DNA from: Telmatactis stephensoni
Taxonomy: Eukaryota; Cnidaria; Anthozoa; Actiniaria; Isophelliidae
DNA length: 64,000 bases
Assembly: GCA_029948255.1 (NCBI GenBank)
Contig: JALIZF010001517.1
Location: forward strand, 1-64,000
Direction of reading: 5' to 3'
A program made the translations under genes and the position numbers. Position 1 is the stretch's first letter. Every line of letters begins with the position of its first letter. Below the pieces are notes generated by a model. The model did no database searches. It was not told where the DNA came from and saw only the letters and a list, made by a program, of their open reading frames with translations. This document shows, one piece after another, positions 63,947-64,000 of the stretch.

Positions 63947-64000
63947 CTACATAATTTATGTTTTGGAAAAAAGGGTCAGATTTGATTCAATTGATATACA

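Overview
The window is animal nuclear DNA: split genes with GT-AG introns, tRNA-derived SINEs, many short inverted-repeat elements and long microsatellites. Gene content (SURF4, a complete C3-type complement gene, a properdin-like gene, AIF1) together with the AT-rich, MITE-dense introns suggests an anthozoan cnidarian, most likely a stony coral or close relative. That placement is inferred from overall character, not proven by a species marker.

Layout: (1) 1-1.7 kb, an intronless WD40-repeat coding region broken by three frameshifts. (2) 3.2-8.2 kb, SURF4 (+), three exons, complete. (3) 10.9-17.1 kb, a seven-exon gene on the minus strand for a 384-residue secreted protein with a signal peptide, two properdin-type TB-like domains, three thrombospondin type 1 repeats and a Ser-Gly-rich tail; it looks like a properdin relative. 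(4) 17.1-22.1 kb, the intergenic space between this gene and the next, which diverge head to head. (5) 22.1-57.2 kb, a complete 41-exon complement C3-like gene (+) for 1726 residues. The reading frame closes across every junction and the expected features are all present: RKKR beta/alpha processing site, six-Cys anaphylatoxin domain, Arg-Ser convertase site, GCGEQ thioester, catalytic His, and C345C/NTR tail. (6) 58.8-60.0 kb, a decayed Ty3/gypsy integrase fragment. (7) 61.6-63.9 kb, the last three coding exons of AIF1 (minus strand), with a roughly 650-bp AGAAT pentanucleotide array and a 90-bp hairpin inside the final intron.

How the genes fit together: the central part reads as a small complement locus. 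A thioester opsonin precursor (C3) is divergently paired with a properdin-like protein; in vertebrates properdin stabilises C3bBb, the alternative-pathway convertase. The flanking genes SURF4 and AIF1 recall vertebrate chromosome regions that hold C3/C4/C5-family genes: C5, SURF4 and AIF1L on human 9q33-34, and AIF1 and C4 in the MHC class III region. The window may therefore preserve a pre-vertebrate linkage. The C3-like protein also carries an unusual 37-residue insert in which 27 residues are Lys or Arg.

Introns and intergenic space hold numerous non-autonomous DNA elements with recognisable terminal inverted repeats and, in several cases, clear target-site duplications. No CRISPR, rRNA gene or intact tRNA gene was seen.
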